This document shows positions 62,251 through 64,000 of a stretch of DNA of 64,000 nt, piece by piece. Both the position numbers and the translations under genes were made by a program. A model generated the notes under the pieces. The model saw only the letters and a list, made by a program, of their open reading frames with translations, was not told the DNA's origin and searched no databases. How positions within the stretch are numbered: position 1 is the first letter of the stretch; the number at the start of each line of letters is the position of its first letter. Source of the stretch: Watersipora subatra (taxonomy: Eukaryota > Bryozoa > Gymnolaemata > Cheilostomatida > Watersiporidae); the NCBI RefSeq assembly GCF_963576615.1, contig NC_088711.1:5146001-5210000 (forward strand). The letters are read 5' to 3'.

Positions 62251-64000
62251 AGTCGGGGCGTGTTCGATTCATAGCATGCTCTGTGAATCTGAGACCCCTT
62301 GCAGACAAGTTTAAGGTATACACCATTGGAAACCGACCTTTCATGCTCTTTAAAAAGTGTTTTTCCAGTTTTCTAGACAGTGACTAAGTGTTTGACTTGC
62401 GTGCTTAGTCAATATTTATCAAATTAATTTTTTGAGAACCATTTATGTGTGCTACACAAGCCATGTCAAAGCTCAAACCATGAATGCATGACAAGAAAAT
62501 AAATTACAGCAGACGATGCTTTGACCTTGATCTTTGTAACAAATGGAAAACTGTGACTCACTCCGTAAAGAGTCAATTACATTTCAGTGTGAAAGGAGAC
62601 AACTCCTTAAAATGGAAAAATTCTCTTACTAGTGGTGATGGTAGGCATGGCAACGCATTGGATATGAATTCTATACCATCAAATCTATCTACCAAGTAGA
62701 AAAAAATGCCACTGAAAAGAGGTGCCAAAAGATGCAAGGTAAACTGCCTTGGCCCATGGCCTATAACTGCAGGTTGATTAGGCATACAAATATACTAGCT
62801 TACCAGTTCTCAAAATTTGTCTAACAAATTTCTGATTAGAAGGGAATGAATAATTCCACAAACAACTATTATTGTTAAAAACAATCACCAAACAAATTCA
62901 GGTGTTTGAATATAAATACATGTATATGTTTTCAATAACAGCATTAAAGCTTACACATGTACATGTATAATGGGTAGTAACACTGCTTCAATCTTTTCTC
63001 CAACCGTGGCTTCAGACAGATGGACACAGCTCTTATAGTAACTACTATGTGTTGTATCTATCATTTTCTTATTCTCTGAACACAAGCTGTTGACACAATT
63101 TAGTAGCTGCTGCTATCATATATTTTACAACTAGTCTTTAATATAAAGGGCTAAGTCGTTATATATTAAACATGGTATATAACTTCAGCATGTTGTGTGA
63201 ATACACTAAGAGCATGTATTCCTTGTAAATTTGTGGGCTATTAAATTTATGAAGCAGATTCTACTTAGAAGTTGTTTAGAAGCTAGTAAACTACAGTTAA
63301 ATTAGTATGTTATTATGGTTACTCTGAACTTATACTCTAATCAATGGTTTATGAAAACGATGCGAATTCCTATTTTCTAATGACTAGCACCATTTAAAAG
63401 ACGTACATTTGGCCCCGCTTTTTTGGACTTGACTTACCCAGATTTTCAATTGTCTGGACACCATCCCTGGTTCAAACAATTGTCTGGTGTGGCTGAGTCT
63501 GTGTGAATTGGCTCTCACGACAGACACAAGCAACGCGTGTGTGAGTTTCCAACCAGAGTGTTGCGCTGTAATTTTTGTCTGTTATTATTACTGTTATTAG
63601 TATTATACTGTACTCTATTACAGGTATAAGCATATTTTACTATATAGGCCTACTGTATATGCGTATTGTAGCCTAGGAGTGTGAGACAATATAGGCTTTT
63701 TAATGTACAGTATTCAGTTTCCAATGTCCTGATATGGCCCAGTCTGTATTAATACAGGCAAATGAGGGTCATCTGTATTACATTTGCACATGCTGTATTT
63801 TATCAGATATCTTAACGGTTTATTTTTCTGTGAAACAATTGCAATACTGTGTTTGGTTAGTTATACATGGTTCTCAGATTTCTCGCTACTAGAATCTCAT
63901 GTGTAAGTGAGTACTTATCATGAGTCATGGTGACTGTAGACCTTGTCAGCGTCATCCGTTTATGCTGGATTATTATGATTTCTCTCAGTCAGGTGGCTAA
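62251..64000. other. No gene seen at the right edge
   Basis: AT-rich; short open frames without domain similarity. No repeat ends or RNA genes recognised. Confidence 0.5.

Overview
This is a eukaryotic window, almost certainly from an animal. It is AT-rich, its genes are split by GT-AG introns, and it is crowded with transposon remnants. The host genes are animal genes: MRPS28, HDDC2 and an IgGFc-binding-domain mucin. IgGFc-binding genes carrying a 'CDG-DEEL-DDDGDG' repeat, P2X7-C-terminal-like domains and THAP transposases are common in marine invertebrates, so a lophotrochozoan (mollusc-like) source is my best guess. The species is not determined.

Layout. 1-1692 (minus): decayed Copia-type LTR retrotransposon, cut by the window edge, with a very short LTR and a copia-style half-tRNA primer site. 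1828-3933: piggyBac-like element whose pre-insertion site survives as a paralogous copy near 37.74 kb. 5111-9172: a 4.06-kb terminal-inverted-repeat element flanked by TTAA. It carries a two-exon plus-strand gene with a P2X7 C-terminal ('ballast') type cysteine domain and, convergently, a broken THAP-type, Kolobok-like transposase on the minus strand. Internally deleted relatives (9177-10122, 41698-42571) and one lone end (44493 onward) are also flanked by TTAA.

10155-33853 (minus): a large IgGFc-binding-domain gene containing a recent tandem duplication of exons 2-14. The 5' unit (33.85-24.23 kb) has the signal peptide, the full domain, a calcium-binding-like acidic repeat and a short Thr/Ser mucin tract. 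It ends in a stop with an adjacent poly(A) signal made by the duplication junction. The 3' unit (24.17-10.16 kb) lacks its own signal exon but has a longer mucin tract, a transmembrane exon and the start of a cytoplasmic tail. All 12 paired domain exons have identical lengths and phases. Transposons that hit one unit only (hAT, Helitron) leave clean empty sites in the other.

38159-49034 (minus): HDDC2, five coding exons, with introns hosting minisatellites, TTAA MITEs, a 1.3-kb 24-bp satellite and a pogo-like element. 54699-56651 (plus): MRPS28, three exons, apparently intact. 58.6-62.25 kb (minus): a decayed multi-exon gene of an invertebrate repeat-associated family, interrupted by a 982-bp hAT-like insertion with an 8-bp target duplication. 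The remaining intervals hold no gene I can support. I see no tRNA, rRNA or CRISPR.
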